Source: a virus
Virus record (IMG/VR): IMGVR_UViG_3300032275_000014
Span: 1-29,413 of that record
Length of the DNA: 29,413 nt
Direction: 5' to 3' (one strand)
Part shown: positions 14,848-22,125 of the stretch, piece after piece
Layout: each line of letters opens with the position of its first letter
Position numbering within the stretch: position 1 is the first letter of the stretch
Notes under the pieces: generated by a model
The model's input: the letters and a program-made list of their open reading frames with translations, nothing else
Told to the model about the DNA's origin: nothing
Databases searched by the model: none
Made by a program: the position numbers and the translations under genes

Positions 14848-15811
14848 ACACTATCAGCGGATAATTTTGCGCCATGTCACCATCTAAGTAAACGGTTAAT
14901 TTACCTTCATTAGTCGCAGACCAGAGGCCAATTCTGTTTCTGTGGTTATTGTGGATGAATATTTCTTCAACGACATTGTTGGGATTCATAATGACCCATT
15001 TTTTGTGGTTGTCTGTTATGGACGAAGAAATAAAAGATAGATTCTTGTAGGGAGCTTCATGCTCAGGCGACATGGATTCCAGCCAATTCATTACGCAGGC
15101 ATTTTTGTCTCTGGCGACCCAATGGATGTGATTGAAGTGTCCTTGGAATTCTGAGAATTTGCAAATCTCTGGTCGAACAGTCAAAAACCTTACTGTTGTT
15201 GGATGCACTTTCACCATGCGTGCGCAGAAGCATAATCCATGATCCCCGAATCCTTCAGGTATTTCTTTTCTTAATTTGAAATACTTCTGAGCATTGGCGT
15301 CGTTCAAAATTCGCTTCATGGCAGCATTGCTGGTTATTGACATTTCATATTCGTGTGGCGGGGTGTCATCTGAATGTTTATACCAATGATTGAAACCCAA
15401 TTTTTCCAATACGAATCTTTCAACTGGTTGAACATCCCAATTGAGTTCTCCTGTGATGTGATATTCTCTGTCGTGATCGAAGTGTGATTCCAGGTTATTC
15501 ATTAACCCGCCGATGTCATTCATGGTGTCTTCGTCAATACGGTAGTACCACTTGGCCGTGTCAGGCTTGGCGATTGCATCGTAGTAGTGATAGATTCTTT
15601 GAGCGACGTGTTTGTACGGTGTGACGGCAATTTCCACATCAACACCGTCTGGCCAACCACCTTCAAATACCGACAAGTCATTGTCGCAAGCAGCCGCCAG
15701 AACGAGTTTGATTTTGTGATCGCCTATGTTTCTGAGGCCCCACTTTTTGAAGTCCACAAATCTTTGGGCCATCTGTGCTTCAGCCGGAACAAGTATTTCC
15801 AAGTCGTACAT
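14735..15811 (-). CDS. GT-A-type glycosyltransferase with altered C-terminus
   Basis: 358 residues. AKWYYRIDEDTMNDIGGL (residues 87-104) holds a strong DxD motif (D93-E-D95), as in metal-dependent GT-A transferases; EYEMSITSNAAMKRIL and PEGFGDHGLCFCARM continue the acceptor-side pattern. A separate C-terminal region from about residue 250 (WVIMNPNNVVEEIFIHNNHRNRIGLW, then KLTVYLDGD) looks like an added beta-rich domain, possibly carbohydrate-binding. The last 10 residues (LLTLPADQMM) come from the tandem duplication and are not original. ATG 15811 shares a base with the upstream stop (TAATG) and AAGGTAA precedes it. It is separated from the main glycan island by the capsid and recombination genes. 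Confidence 0.7.
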   Translation of the reverse strand: MYDLEILVPAEAQMAQRFVDFKKWGLRNIGDHKIKLVLAAACDNDLSVFEGGWPDGVDVEIAVTPYKHVAQRIYHYYDAIAKPDTAKWYYRIDEDTMNDIGGLMNNLESHFDHDREYHITGELNWDVQPVERFVLEKLGFNHWYKHSDDTPPHEYEMSITSNAAMKRILNDANAQKYFKLRKEIPEGFGDHGLCFCARMVKVHPTTVRFLTVRPEICKFSEFQGHFNHIHWVARDKNACVMNWLESMSPEHEAPYKNLSFISSSITDNHKKWVIMNPNNVVEEIFIHNNHRNRIGLWSATNEGKLTVYLDGDMAQNYPLIVFDATSGPNDVITYSCRHHRLKTGPLSALLTLPADQMM

Positions 15812-16272
15812 TAGTTTACCTTATATTGTCCTGCGCCCAATTTCAAGAATTTGAACCCTTCTTTTTCGAGTTCAGATTTCACACGACGCACATGATTACA
15901 GAGTGCGGCGTCGGTCAATTTGTATCGCTTGAATCGCTTCTTCAACTCTTTTAACGATACGGCATTGCGATTTTGGAATTGTTCGTTGACGTACTTCTTT
16001 ACCTTGTCGGCAATACGCAATATTTCGGCACGAGATCGCCCTTCTGTGGACATCTTTGTTTCGATGACCTCATATTGAACTTTTGGCTTTTTGTAAGCCG
16101 GATCGCACAATGCGGGGGCCAGTTCCTCAAGTTCCAATACCGTTCCTTCTTCCAATTTTACTATTGATATTTCGGCATTGAAGGCTTTCGAGAACTCGAT
16201 GAGTTGAATGAAATTCTTTTCGTGGGTGAAGAACTTGCGTTTGTCCTTCGTTTCGATGAGTAGGCAATTCAT
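15811..16272 (-). CDS. Unknown phage protein with helical C-terminal domain
   Basis: 153 residues from ATG 16272, with AAGGAG about 8 nt upstream. The N-terminal 50 residues (NCLLIETKDKRKFFTHEKNF, QLIEFSKAFNAEISIVKLEE) look like a small alpha/beta domain. The C-terminal half (RSRAEILRIADKVKKYVNEQ, SLKELKKRFKRYKLTDAALC, HVRRVKSELEKEGFKFLKL) has the spacing of a winged helix with basic residues, so DNA or RNA binding is possible. It is the first gene of a two-gene unit with the glycosyltransferase and is coupled to it by TAATG. I do not recognise the family. Confidence 0.65.
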   Translation of the reverse strand: MNCLLIETKDKRKFFTHEKNFIQLIEFSKAFNAEISIVKLEEGTVLELEELAPALCDPAYKKPKVQYEVIETKMSTEGRSRAEILRIADKVKKYVNEQFQNRNAVSLKELKKRFKRYKLTDAALCNHVRRVKSELEKEGFKFLKLGAGQYKVN

Positions 16273-16362
16273 AAATTTACTCCTTGTAATGAAATTATAT
16301 CGCCGACTCAGCGATCCTGGTGTTTGTGTCATATAATTATCGTAGAATTGGGGATAAATCGC
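16273..16362. promoter_or_regulatory. Divergent promoter region with two TATAAT boxes
   Basis: Minus strand: TATAAT at 16299-16294, 21 bp before ATG 16272. Plus strand: TATAAT at 16332-16337, 25 bp before ATG 16363. Each is followed by a ribosome site (AAGGAG and GGGGAT). Neither has a recognisable -35 hexamer, so a phage-coded activator acting at -30, as MotA does in T4, is possible. Confidence 0.55.
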
Positions 16363-17394
16363 ATGGACTCACCTAAAGAAAACTTGAATTTGAACTACGT
16401 TCGCAGGTTCGGCGTCGAAATAGAGATCAACTCTTTCGATGGTCGAAACCGCCCTATTGGATACGAAGACGGCGTTCTGCCAGAAGGCATCCATTACATA
16501 GGCAATCTGGTTCAAAAGCTCTCAGAAGAGAAGGTTCTGATCCATAAGTGGGGCAATGACCACCATAACGATGTGTGGATCGTTAAACCAGATGGAAGTT
16601 GCGGCATGGAGGTTTGCACGCCCGTAATGAAGGGGTGGAACGGCGTTGTGCGAACCTGTAGGGTCATCGACGGATTTAGCAAAGACTTGAAGATCGAATC
16701 GGATACTCGCTGCTCGTTCCACGTCCATGTTGATGTCTCTGACCTGACTGAACCGCAACTTGCCAGCGTTATATCCTGGTGGATTAAATGTGAGCCAGTA
16801 TTTCTGGACTCAGTTCCAGCCCGTCGCAAGAAAAATCAATATTGCCAGTTTCTTGGTGAAATGGATATATTTGACGATATTGAAGACGGTTTGATGCCAG
16901 CCGAACTTTTGCTCAAGAGGGTAGGTCATTGCAAGTATTACACCATCAATACCTTCCACTATCAGAACAAAAAAAGAAAGACCATTGAGTTTCGCATTAT
17001 GGACAATGCGTGCTGTTTGGACCCCTGGATGGCTAAAAACTGGATCAGGATGGTTTTGCACTTTGTTGAGCGTGCGGCTGCACGAGGTTTGCCAGCACCA
17101 TTTGAGATGGGCAATAAGTGGTCGGGTTATTGTTGGCTTGATCCGTTCGATGTGTTTGATTTTTTGGGATTCACTCCAGGGCAATATGAAATCTCCCCAG
17201 GGTTGCAGCAAGTGCGATCTTGGTTTGTTTCCAGATTACACTCTCAGTCAAAAAACACGGGATTGCGTGGAGTCATGAGTGATAAAGGTCGCAGAATATC
17301 GCACTCGCAGATTGATGAGTTGTACGCTAATTTGGTCCCACAGGAAGCGGCTCTCTCCGAAGAAGAGATATACAGTGAGAACTTTCGTATTTAA
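16363..17394 (+). CDS. Amidoligase of the glutamine-synthetase-like (COOH-NH2 ligase) superfamily
   Basis: 343 residues from ATG 16363 (GGGGAT upstream). It matches the Amidoligase_2 pattern: RRFGVEIEINSF (GVE.E, residues 15-25), VKPDGSCGMEVCTPVMKG (74-91), DTRCSFHVHVDVSDL (114-128, the metal-binding HxH) and KKRKTIEFRIMDNA (203-216, EFR), in the usual order. Such ATP-dependent enzymes join a carboxyl to an amine, for example adding amino acids to peptides or proteins. Related phage genes have been proposed to tag proteins or modify the envelope; the substrate here is not known. It leads a short operon with an unknown 155-residue protein and a GT-B-like protein. The C-terminal part after about 260 is less recognisable. 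Confidence 0.85.
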   Translation: MDSPKENLNLNYVRRFGVEIEINSFDGRNRPIGYEDGVLPEGIHYIGNLVQKLSEEKVLIHKWGNDHHNDVWIVKPDGSCGMEVCTPVMKGWNGVVRTCRVIDGFSKDLKIESDTRCSFHVHVDVSDLTEPQLASVISWWIKCEPVFLDSVPARRKKNQYCQFLGEMDIFDDIEDGLMPAELLLKRVGHCKYYTINTFHYQNKKRKTIEFRIMDNACCLDPWMAKNWIRMVLHFVERAAARGLPAPFEMGNKWSGYCWLDPFDVFDFLGFTPGQYEISPGLQQVRSWFVSRLHSQSKNTGLRGVMSDKGRRISHSQIDELYANLVPQEAALSEEEIYSENFRI

Positions 17395-17438
17395 GCGAAT
17401 ATATAACGCAGGGTGAATTCCCTGAATAAAGGTTTGCT

Positions 17439-17906
17439 ATGTTCTACAAGGAATCAAAACTCGAAGAGATTATCGAAGGCATGAGGGCCTTGGGTGATAT
17501 GTTAATTCCCTATAACTTCCCAAAGGCACCGCCGCCGACTGCAATGGAGGATGATTTGGCTATTTTCAAACAACGAGAAGTCATTATCGACGGGTATCCC
17601 ATCATGCTGCATTACCAAAAGGCTGATTACGATAAACATCTAATGGAAACGCTCCAGATTTACGGCAAGAGCAGCCCATTTTTGCCGTTCAATTTGATCT
17701 GCAATTTGGCTAAGAGGTTTTTAGGGTCGTATCATTTGTCATTGGTTGAGATTTTCAAAGACAATAGAAAAATCTACATTTGGTCTGTTTGTGTTGATCG
17801 TCGAGGCCGACCCATTCTTGCTCCATTTGACACGGAAACTGAGGAATGTGAATTTGAAGGCTTGGACTATCTGTACATGCAGCCTAGTCAGGTGAACTTT
17901 TACTAA
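17439..17906 (+). CDS. Unknown protein downstream of the amidoligase
   Basis: 155 residues from ATG 17439, with AAAGG 7 nt upstream and a short inverted repeat (CAGGG...CCCTG) before it. I do not recognise it. It is globular by composition: NICNLAKRFLGSYHLSLVEI and KIYIWSVCVDRRGRPILAP suggest an alpha/beta core, with an acidic turn (TETEECEFEGLDYLYM). Its stop shares a base with the next ATG (TAATG). The constant link with an amidoligase and a glycosyltransferase-like gene would make it a candidate substrate or accessory, but nothing in the sequence proves that. Confidence 0.62.
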   Translation: MFYKESKLEEIIEGMRALGDMLIPYNFPKAPPPTAMEDDLAIFKQREVIIDGYPIMLHYQKADYDKHLMETLQIYGKSSPFLPFNLICNLAKRFLGSYHLSLVEIFKDNRKIYIWSVCVDRRGRPILAPFDTETEECEFEGLDYLYMQPSQVNFY

Positions 17907-18808
17907 TGTACAAACTGTTGCTGATAGGTTGTTTCACTTCTTGGAGAAACAACACAAGCTGCGAGTTCTTCAGCGATGAATTCGCAAAACGATTTTCTAA
18001 ATTGCCGGTGTCGCTTATCAAGCATCACTTCAACGACCCGGCTTTTCCAGAGGCAGACATTGCCTTGATCCACGCCTACGATTCTACCGAGGCAGTTCAA
18101 CAAGTATCTGAGATCAAGAAAAAGGTCAAGAAGGTTGTGTTGTTTATGGAGGAGCCTAAATATGAATTGGGCTTCGACCATTGCTATTTTTACAACCAGA
18201 AATTTATACATGGCAACAAAGGCACCTACATTCGTATTCCTTTGGCAAAAGACCAATATGAAATGGTGCCTAAAGAGCCTGGGTCAATCTTGTTGGATCA
18301 CGATTGTCAGCTATTTCCAGATCACGGAATTTCTGGTCACGACTGGACAGAGCGGCTGTGGGCTTTTTTTGAAAAAAATAAACAATACAGGCCGGTCTAT
18401 CAACTAGAGCGTGGCAATGTCAAGCACCCAGATTTCATCAAAAAATTATCCATTCAATCTCACCAAGATTATTTAAGTGCAACTGCTCACATTGAGACTT
18501 TTGTTTGCACGCACGCAGGAAAATACAATCACACGGCAGTTGATATGGCAGTGCGAGGTTCTAAAGTTATTGTTCCGATGGTTCCAGGAACATTTCACAA
18601 TACATTTGTTCCTGAATGTCTTGTTAGAGATTTGAACATGGCTTTGATTCTCAACGAGCAACAGCTTGGTGCGGCATTGAATCTTATCAAGACTGGTTCA
18701 AGACGAGATCGGCCTGCCATTGATATGGCAACTGATTTAGATGAGGTTGTCTCGATTATGGATAGAGACTTCAAATCTTGGACTAGAAAAAAGATTGTGC
18801 TTCCTTGA
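17906..18808 (+). CDS. GT-B-like glycosyltransferase candidate
   Basis: 300 residues. The N-terminus YKLLLIGCFTSWRNNTSCEF followed by ADIALIHAYDS suggests a Rossmann strand-loop start, and the C-terminal THAGKYNHTAVDMAVRGSKV then IVPMVPGTFHNTFVPE resembles the donor-binding helix plus conserved proline-glycine turn of GT-B enzymes, where an acidic residue and an A/G-rich helix contact the nucleotide sugar. The classical E-x7-E is not clear, so the family is uncertain. It closes the amidoligase operon and is convergent with the RNA-repair operon, 37 bp away. No signal peptide is seen. Confidence 0.5.
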   Translation: MYKLLLIGCFTSWRNNTSCEFFSDEFAKRFSKLPVSLIKHHFNDPAFPEADIALIHAYDSTEAVQQVSEIKKKVKKVVLFMEEPKYELGFDHCYFYNQKFIHGNKGTYIRIPLAKDQYEMVPKEPGSILLDHDCQLFPDHGISGHDWTERLWAFFEKNKQYRPVYQLERGNVKHPDFIKKLSIQSHQDYLSATAHIETFVCTHAGKYNHTAVDMAVRGSKVIVPMVPGTFHNTFVPECLVRDLNMALILNEQQLGAALNLIKTGSRRDRPAIDMATDLDEVVSIMDRDFKSWTRKKIVLP

Positions 18809-18845
18809 AAATTGAATTCTCTTGGCGGGCAGCGTTCTTTGGAGT

Positions 18846-19268
18846 TTATGTTAAAAGTTTACAATTTGCGAGAGTGATGTGAAAGCACTTCAGGTAGCCG
18901 TCAGGTGGTTGGGTGTATTTGTCATGGACATAAAGACCAAGCTCAACTCTGATCTCTTCCAGACGAGTGCTGAAGGCATTGATCCACCAATATACTCGAC
19001 CATTGTGGACGTAATTGGTGTATTCAAATTCAACCTGTTGACCTTCGTATTTTCCCCAATGCTCCATATTCACAGAATGTTCGTGTCGCACAACGGAGAT
19101 GTGTGGGGCGTATCGTTGTGGATTGAGTGTAATGTATTTGGGCATCATCGCACGACAAAAAGAGGCGATGCCAGGATCAACCTCTAGGACGAGTTTGAAC
19201 CCAGCATCGCCTGCGTGACTATATCGAAGCGTTCCGTCACTCTTGTGCAGCAGCATCCCAAAACTCAT
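18846..19268 (-). CDS. 2H phosphoesterase (LigT/Acb1-like)
   Basis: 140 residues with both halves of the 2H signature: APHISVVRHE (H56-x-S58) and CFHITLANCK (H130-x-T132), 74 residues apart. The 2H fold acts on 2',3'-cyclic phosphates or 2'-5' and 3'-5' linked nucleotides. Order and spacing also resemble T4 Acb1, which cleaves CBASS cyclic nucleotides using HxT pairs and aromatic stacking; the WW of YWWINAFS (94-95) and W71 could play that part. The start overlaps the cREC gene by up to 32 bp (ATG 19256 is an alternative). It is the last gene of the operon with the CCA enzyme and cREC, which favours an RNA-end substrate. Which substrate it uses cannot be decided from sequence. Confidence 0.8.
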   Translation of the reverse strand: MSFGMLLHKSDGTLRYSHAGDAGFKLVLEVDPGIASFCRAMMPKYITLNPQRYAPHISVVRHEHSVNMEHWGKYEGQQVEFEYTNYVHNGRVYWWINAFSTRLEEIRVELGLYVHDKYTQPPDGYLKCFHITLANCKLLT

Positions 19269-19575
19269 CGGCCTTCACCAATGCCCTCATTATATTTTTT
19301 GCACCAACGGCATTCTTGGAATGTACTGCCCAGGTCAATCGGGGCAGATTGCCATGATACGCTTGTTCCTCGATCCAATTGGCTACGTCCATGCCAGTAC
19401 CGGCGATGGGTGGTCCAAGGTCATGATCGAGAGAGACAAACGTAACTTGGCCTTGGTTCAGGTAGGCAATCGCTACGTCAGCAGTTTTTGCCCAAACTTC
19501 GTCACCCTCGGCCCCAAAAATACTTTGAATTTTGGGGTCACGAGGATCACGTTCATCGTCCAGCCAGAGTTTCAT
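19237..19575 (-). CDS. cREC: cyclic-phosphate-processing receiver-like protein
   Basis: 112 residues from ATG 19575 (AGAGG 7 nt upstream; a GTG lies one codon earlier). The receiver-like fold is visible with its diagnostic pieces: KLWLDDERDP (LDDE, residues 5-8), VSLDHDLGPP (49-56 region), GTGMDVANWIEEQA (about 59-72) and WAVHSKNAVGAKNIM (82-96). The DHDLG, TG.DV..WIEE and VHS.N..G set is typical of the cREC family, predicted from genome context to work on cyclic phosphate RNA ends in RNA-repair or conflict systems, rather than as a phosphorelay protein. The gene overlaps the CCA enzyme by 23 bp and the 2H enzyme downstream, so the three are translated together. Biochemistry is inferred. Confidence 0.85.
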   Translation of the reverse strand: MKLWLDDERDPRDPKIQSIFGAEGDEVWAKTADVAIAYLNQGQVTFVSLDHDLGPPIAGTGMDVANWIEEQAYHGNLPRLTWAVHSKNAVGAKNIMRALVKADEFWDAAAQE

Positions 19576-20845
19576 CACTAGACCTCTGATAAGCAGCCGA
19601 TTCAGCCCCGCTCATTGCGTCACTGATCGCTTTGCCTTTTAGGTGCATGAAGTCTTGTGACCTCACGGTGGGTTGGTAATTCAGGAAGTGTTGAAGTTCC
19701 GCTTCCTTGCCAGAGATTCTAGCGAAATCCAATACGTCCGTCGTTAGGACTTCTTGTCCTGCCGCTTGAAGTTTTGGATTTTCCAGTTGCTTGTGCAAGT
19801 CTCGGTGCTTCAACAGTTGAGCTACCTGCGACACGTCGAATCGGTACAGTCTGACCAGAAAGGAAGTTGCATCAGAAACATCGTTGGCGTACTTGAGGCG
19901 ATTGAGTTGGATGCGGACGGCTTTAGGGTCGTCTTGCTTCAACAGCCATGCAAGGACAGCTTTGATGTTCTTGATGTTTCCAATACGATCTACATCGTGC
20001 ATATCGACTTGAAGACCAGGGAATACTGCGGGCAGCAATCCGGTGGCTTCGTAGTTCCTCAGATAGTTGACCGGGCTGGCCGCTTTCTGAAGACCGCCAG
20101 TGAACTCGGCGGCAATACGTTCTGGCGACACACCAGCTAGGTCTTTGAATTCTTTAATGGCCGCTAGGGTGTCTTTATCCAGATGTTGCATGATGTATCC
20201 AGGATTGAAGCGTGAGAAGAACCGAACAAGTCGGGGGATTCTCAGCTTGTCTTCTTGGAAGCGATCACGAGCATTTCCTACAGGTCGGTGAACAAGATTT
20301 TTGATGTCATGCAGCCCTTGTCCTTCTCCTTCGTGGTTCAGGTTGTAGTCCCTGATTTCCTTCTTGTGAATATCGTAGAACAGAGCGTTGTAGGTCAGGT
20401 CACGACGTTGAGCGTCCTTGGCCGGAGTGCTGAAGCTCACGGAGTCAGGACGCCGCCCATCGGTGTATTGACCGTCTTCTCGGAAGGTGGCGATCTCGTA
20501 TTCTTCTCCGTCAACAACGGCAGAAATAACTCCGAAAGCCTCGCCTTTCGGAAAGGTTTTGATGCCGTGCGAAAGAGCAGCCGGACTCCCCAAGATCGCC
20601 ATCACTTTTTCTGGCGGTGCTTCAGTGGCAAGGTCTACGTCCTTCGGAGAGAATTTTCCCCCATGATGGTGGGAGTAGAGAAAATCACGGATTACTCCAC
20701 CCACAGCAAACAACGAGGCTCCCTGACGAGCAAAAAGCTCGCTGAGGGTATACACCGCTGCGGGGAGCGGAATATCTGCCTTCATGCTGTGAAATTTTTC
20801 TTCCACGGTTTCTAAAAACCCCCTAAATTTAAGCTGTGCGACCAT
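19553..20845 (-). CDS. cca: CCA-adding tRNA nucleotidyltransferase (class II)
   Basis: 430 residues, close to the usual size. The enzyme adds or repairs the 3' CCA of tRNA. Motifs: ASLFAVGGVIRDFL (GG at 49-50), PKDVDLATEAPPEKVM with catalytic D69 and D71, YEIATFREDGQYTDGRRPD (117-134), DAQRRDLTYNALFYD (RRD 147-149) and NARDRFQEDKLRIPRLVRFF, which contains EDxxRxxR (198-205), the nucleotide-selecting motif. The helical neck/body region follows. Bacterial poly(A) polymerases share the head, but the EDxxRxxR and lack of long basic tail favour CCA addition. It is the first gene of the RNA-repair operon and has GGGG before its ATG and a good sigma70-like promoter. Confidence 0.9.
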   Translation of the reverse strand: MVAQLKFRGFLETVEEKFHSMKADIPLPAAVYTLSELFARQGASLFAVGGVIRDFLYSHHHGGKFSPKDVDLATEAPPEKVMAILGSPAALSHGIKTFPKGEAFGVISAVVDGEEYEIATFREDGQYTDGRRPDSVSFSTPAKDAQRRDLTYNALFYDIHKKEIRDYNLNHEGEGQGLHDIKNLVHRPVGNARDRFQEDKLRIPRLVRFFSRFNPGYIMQHLDKDTLAAIKEFKDLAGVSPERIAAEFTGGLQKAASPVNYLRNYEATGLLPAVFPGLQVDMHDVDRIGNIKNIKAVLAWLLKQDDPKAVRIQLNRLKYANDVSDATSFLVRLYRFDVSQVAQLLKHRDLHKQLENPKLQAAGQEVLTTDVLDFARISGKEAELQHFLNYQPTVRSQDFMHLKGKAISDAMSGAESAAYQRSSDETLAGR

Positions 20846-20857
20846 GATTTTCCCCAG

Positions 20858-20886
20858 ATTGTACCATATTTTGGCGTTGTTGTAAA
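20858..20886 (-). promoter_or_regulatory. Sigma70-like promoter of the RNA-repair operon
   Basis: On the minus strand: TTTACA (20886-20881), exactly 17 bp, TACAAT (20863-20858), then GGGG and ATG 20845. Each hexamer has one mismatch to consensus. This is the best host-type promoter in the window and suggests early expression. Confidence 0.78.
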
Positions 20887-20928
20887 GCGTTCGATATTCC
20901 TTTCGTCATGGGAATATATACCTTCGTA

Positions 20929-20947
20929 GCGTCGGTCTATTCGACGC
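20929..20947 (+). other. Small stem-loop in the leader of the next gene
   Basis: GCGTCG, loop GTCTATT, CGACGC: a perfect 6-bp stem 28 bp before ATG 20976. Function unknown; it could lie in the 5' untranslated region or act as an operator. Confidence 0.4.
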
Positions 20948-20975
20948 AAATAACCTTTCAAACGAGGGTCCACAC

Positions 20976-21284
20976 ATGACAAACATGACAAAGAATAAAA
21001 TTCAGTCGCTTATTGTCGAGCATCTTCTCAAGCACGGACAGATCGAACTTGTACTCCCAGACGGAGTAACACTCGAAATCGGACTCACCCAAGAAGACCA
21101 AGAGGGTAAACTAACAATTCATGACGATTATTGTTGGGTCATTGCATCTCAAGGTGGCCGAGCCACGAGTATTGACTCATACAATATGGGCCTTCGTTTT
21201 GCAGACAAAGAAAATATCTTGGTGTTTGAAGATAAATTCGTGGACCAAGATGGAGAGAAAGTTCGCCGCTTAGATGTAGTTTAA
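20976..21284 (+). CDS. Unknown small protein
   Basis: 102 residues from ATG 20976, with GAGGG 7 nt upstream. The first 45 residues are alpha/beta (KIQSLIVEHLLKHGQIELVL, PDGVTLEIGLTQED); the rest is acidic with YCWVIASQGGRATSIDSYN, then ENILVFEDKFVDQDGEKV. The pattern (helix, beta strands with a hairpin, single-domain size) suggests a compact regulator or inhibitor, but no family is recognised. It diverges from the RNA-repair operon, sharing its 130-bp control region. Confidence 0.7.
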   Translation: MTNMTKNKIQSLIVEHLLKHGQIELVLPDGVTLEIGLTQEDQEGKLTIHDDYCWVIASQGGRATSIDSYNMGLRFADKENILVFEDKFVDQDGEKVRRLDVV

Positions 21285-21306
21285 TATAATCAAAAAATAT
21301 TTCATC

Positions 21307-21660
21307 TTAGACGCAATAAAGGTTGCCCATCGTATTCACATGCGTTATACTGCCGTTGCAGGATAAATGAAGTTCCATAGTTCCTTCAGCCATTTGAGTT
21401 GAGGTAATGGGAATATGGAACTCAACCCATAGGTTGAAGCCTGTGGGAATCCAATAGCATCGGGAGAGCGTAAGAGATACGCCTTTGGGTTTTATTTCGC
21501 TCGATGATATAATGGCAAGGCGGTTGATATTTGCCTTTACGGTCTGTAATACGAAGGCCAACAGCCTTGAACTATCCAAGAAGTGTGTCCAGTTTGCGAC
21601 TAAGAGTTCTTCCAGTTTGTCTTCTCTGAAGGTGTTCTTCAGCACACTTACCAATTCCAT
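21307..21660 (-). CDS. Unknown small protein
   Basis: 117 residues with a helical N-terminal half (LVSVLKNTFREDKLEELLV, SSRLLAFVLQTVKANINRLA) and a beta-rich C-terminal half (GVSLTLSRCYWIPTGFNLWV, TMELHLSCNG). No known motif is seen. It is convergent with the gene ending at 21284 and divergent, 14 bp apart, from the gene at 21675. The ribosome site is weak (GGGA). Coding on this strand is supported by the absence of a sensible alternative frame. Confidence 0.6.
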   Translation of the reverse strand: MELVSVLKNTFREDKLEELLVANWTHFLDSSRLLAFVLQTVKANINRLAIISSSEIKPKGVSLTLSRCYWIPTGFNLWVEFHIPITSTQMAEGTMELHLSCNGSITHVNTMGNLYCV

Positions 21661-21674
21661 GTTTGGAGTTTCCC

Positions 21675-21932
21675 GTGAAAAAGCCAGATGTTTACTTAAA
21701 AGAGTATTGCCAGCGTCTTTCAGACGATAACCTCAAGTTTATGACTGGAAGGTTGAATCAAAGATTGGGTGGCGATGTGGCAGAAATTCTTGATTTCCTC
21801 AGCAACGTGCGTGAGATTGACCGCTGGCTCGCTTCGTCGAATACCAGCAATGATCTTTTCGACATGATCGACCTTGTGCATTCATCAGTGGTGAAAGAAT
21901 ATGACCGTCGTTGCAACAGCAATGCAGCCTGA
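21675..21932 (+). CDS. Unknown small helical protein
   Basis: 85 residues from GTG 21675, with GGAG 6 nt upstream; a TTG at 21663 is in frame but has no site. It is all-helical by composition (VYLKEYCQRLSDDNLKFMTG, NQRLGGDVAEILDFLSNVRE, DLFDMIDLVHSSVVKEYDRR) and soluble. No family is recognised. It overlaps the next gene by 32 bp and starts a plus-strand run that ends with the helicase. Confidence 0.62.
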   Translation: MKKPDVYLKEYCQRLSDDNLKFMTGRLNQRLGGDVAEILDFLSNVREIDRWLASSNTSNDLFDMIDLVHSSVVKEYDRRCNSNAA

Positions 21933-22125
21933 GCCTAGAGCTAAGTGCTGCCAGTCTCCTCCAAAAAAATCCCGATTCTGGTTAGGATTCCTTTTCGGAC
22001 TTCCTGTATATCCATTGGTTATGCCGTGGCTACTACTCGGTCTTCCGGCTGATTACTCTGAAGCGTATCTTCGGCTGTATGTGGAATATATCAGATGCGT
22101 GATGCACACTTTGGGTGTCTCATGA
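21901..22125 (+). CDS. Small membrane protein
   Basis: 74 residues from ATG 21901, with GGTGA 6 nt upstream. After a basic, cysteine-containing N-terminus (AKCCQSPPKKS) comes a hydrophobic stretch, WLGFLFGLPVYPLVMPWLLL, long enough to cross the membrane once, then an acidic/aromatic tail (YSEAYLRLYVEYIRCVMH). Its TGA overlaps the next ATG (ATGA). Lying before an exported peptidase, it could be a membrane partner, or a holin-like or superinfection-exclusion protein; none of these is shown. Confidence 0.6.
   Translation: MTVVATAMQPEPRAKCCQSPPKKSRFWLGFLFGLPVYPLVMPWLLLGLPADYSEAYLRLYVEYIRCVMHTLGVS

Noticed and set aside
20255-20815. A 186-codon plus-strand open frame within the CCA enzyme gene.
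   Set aside because: The minus-strand frame holds all catalytic motifs of a known family; this is its shadow.
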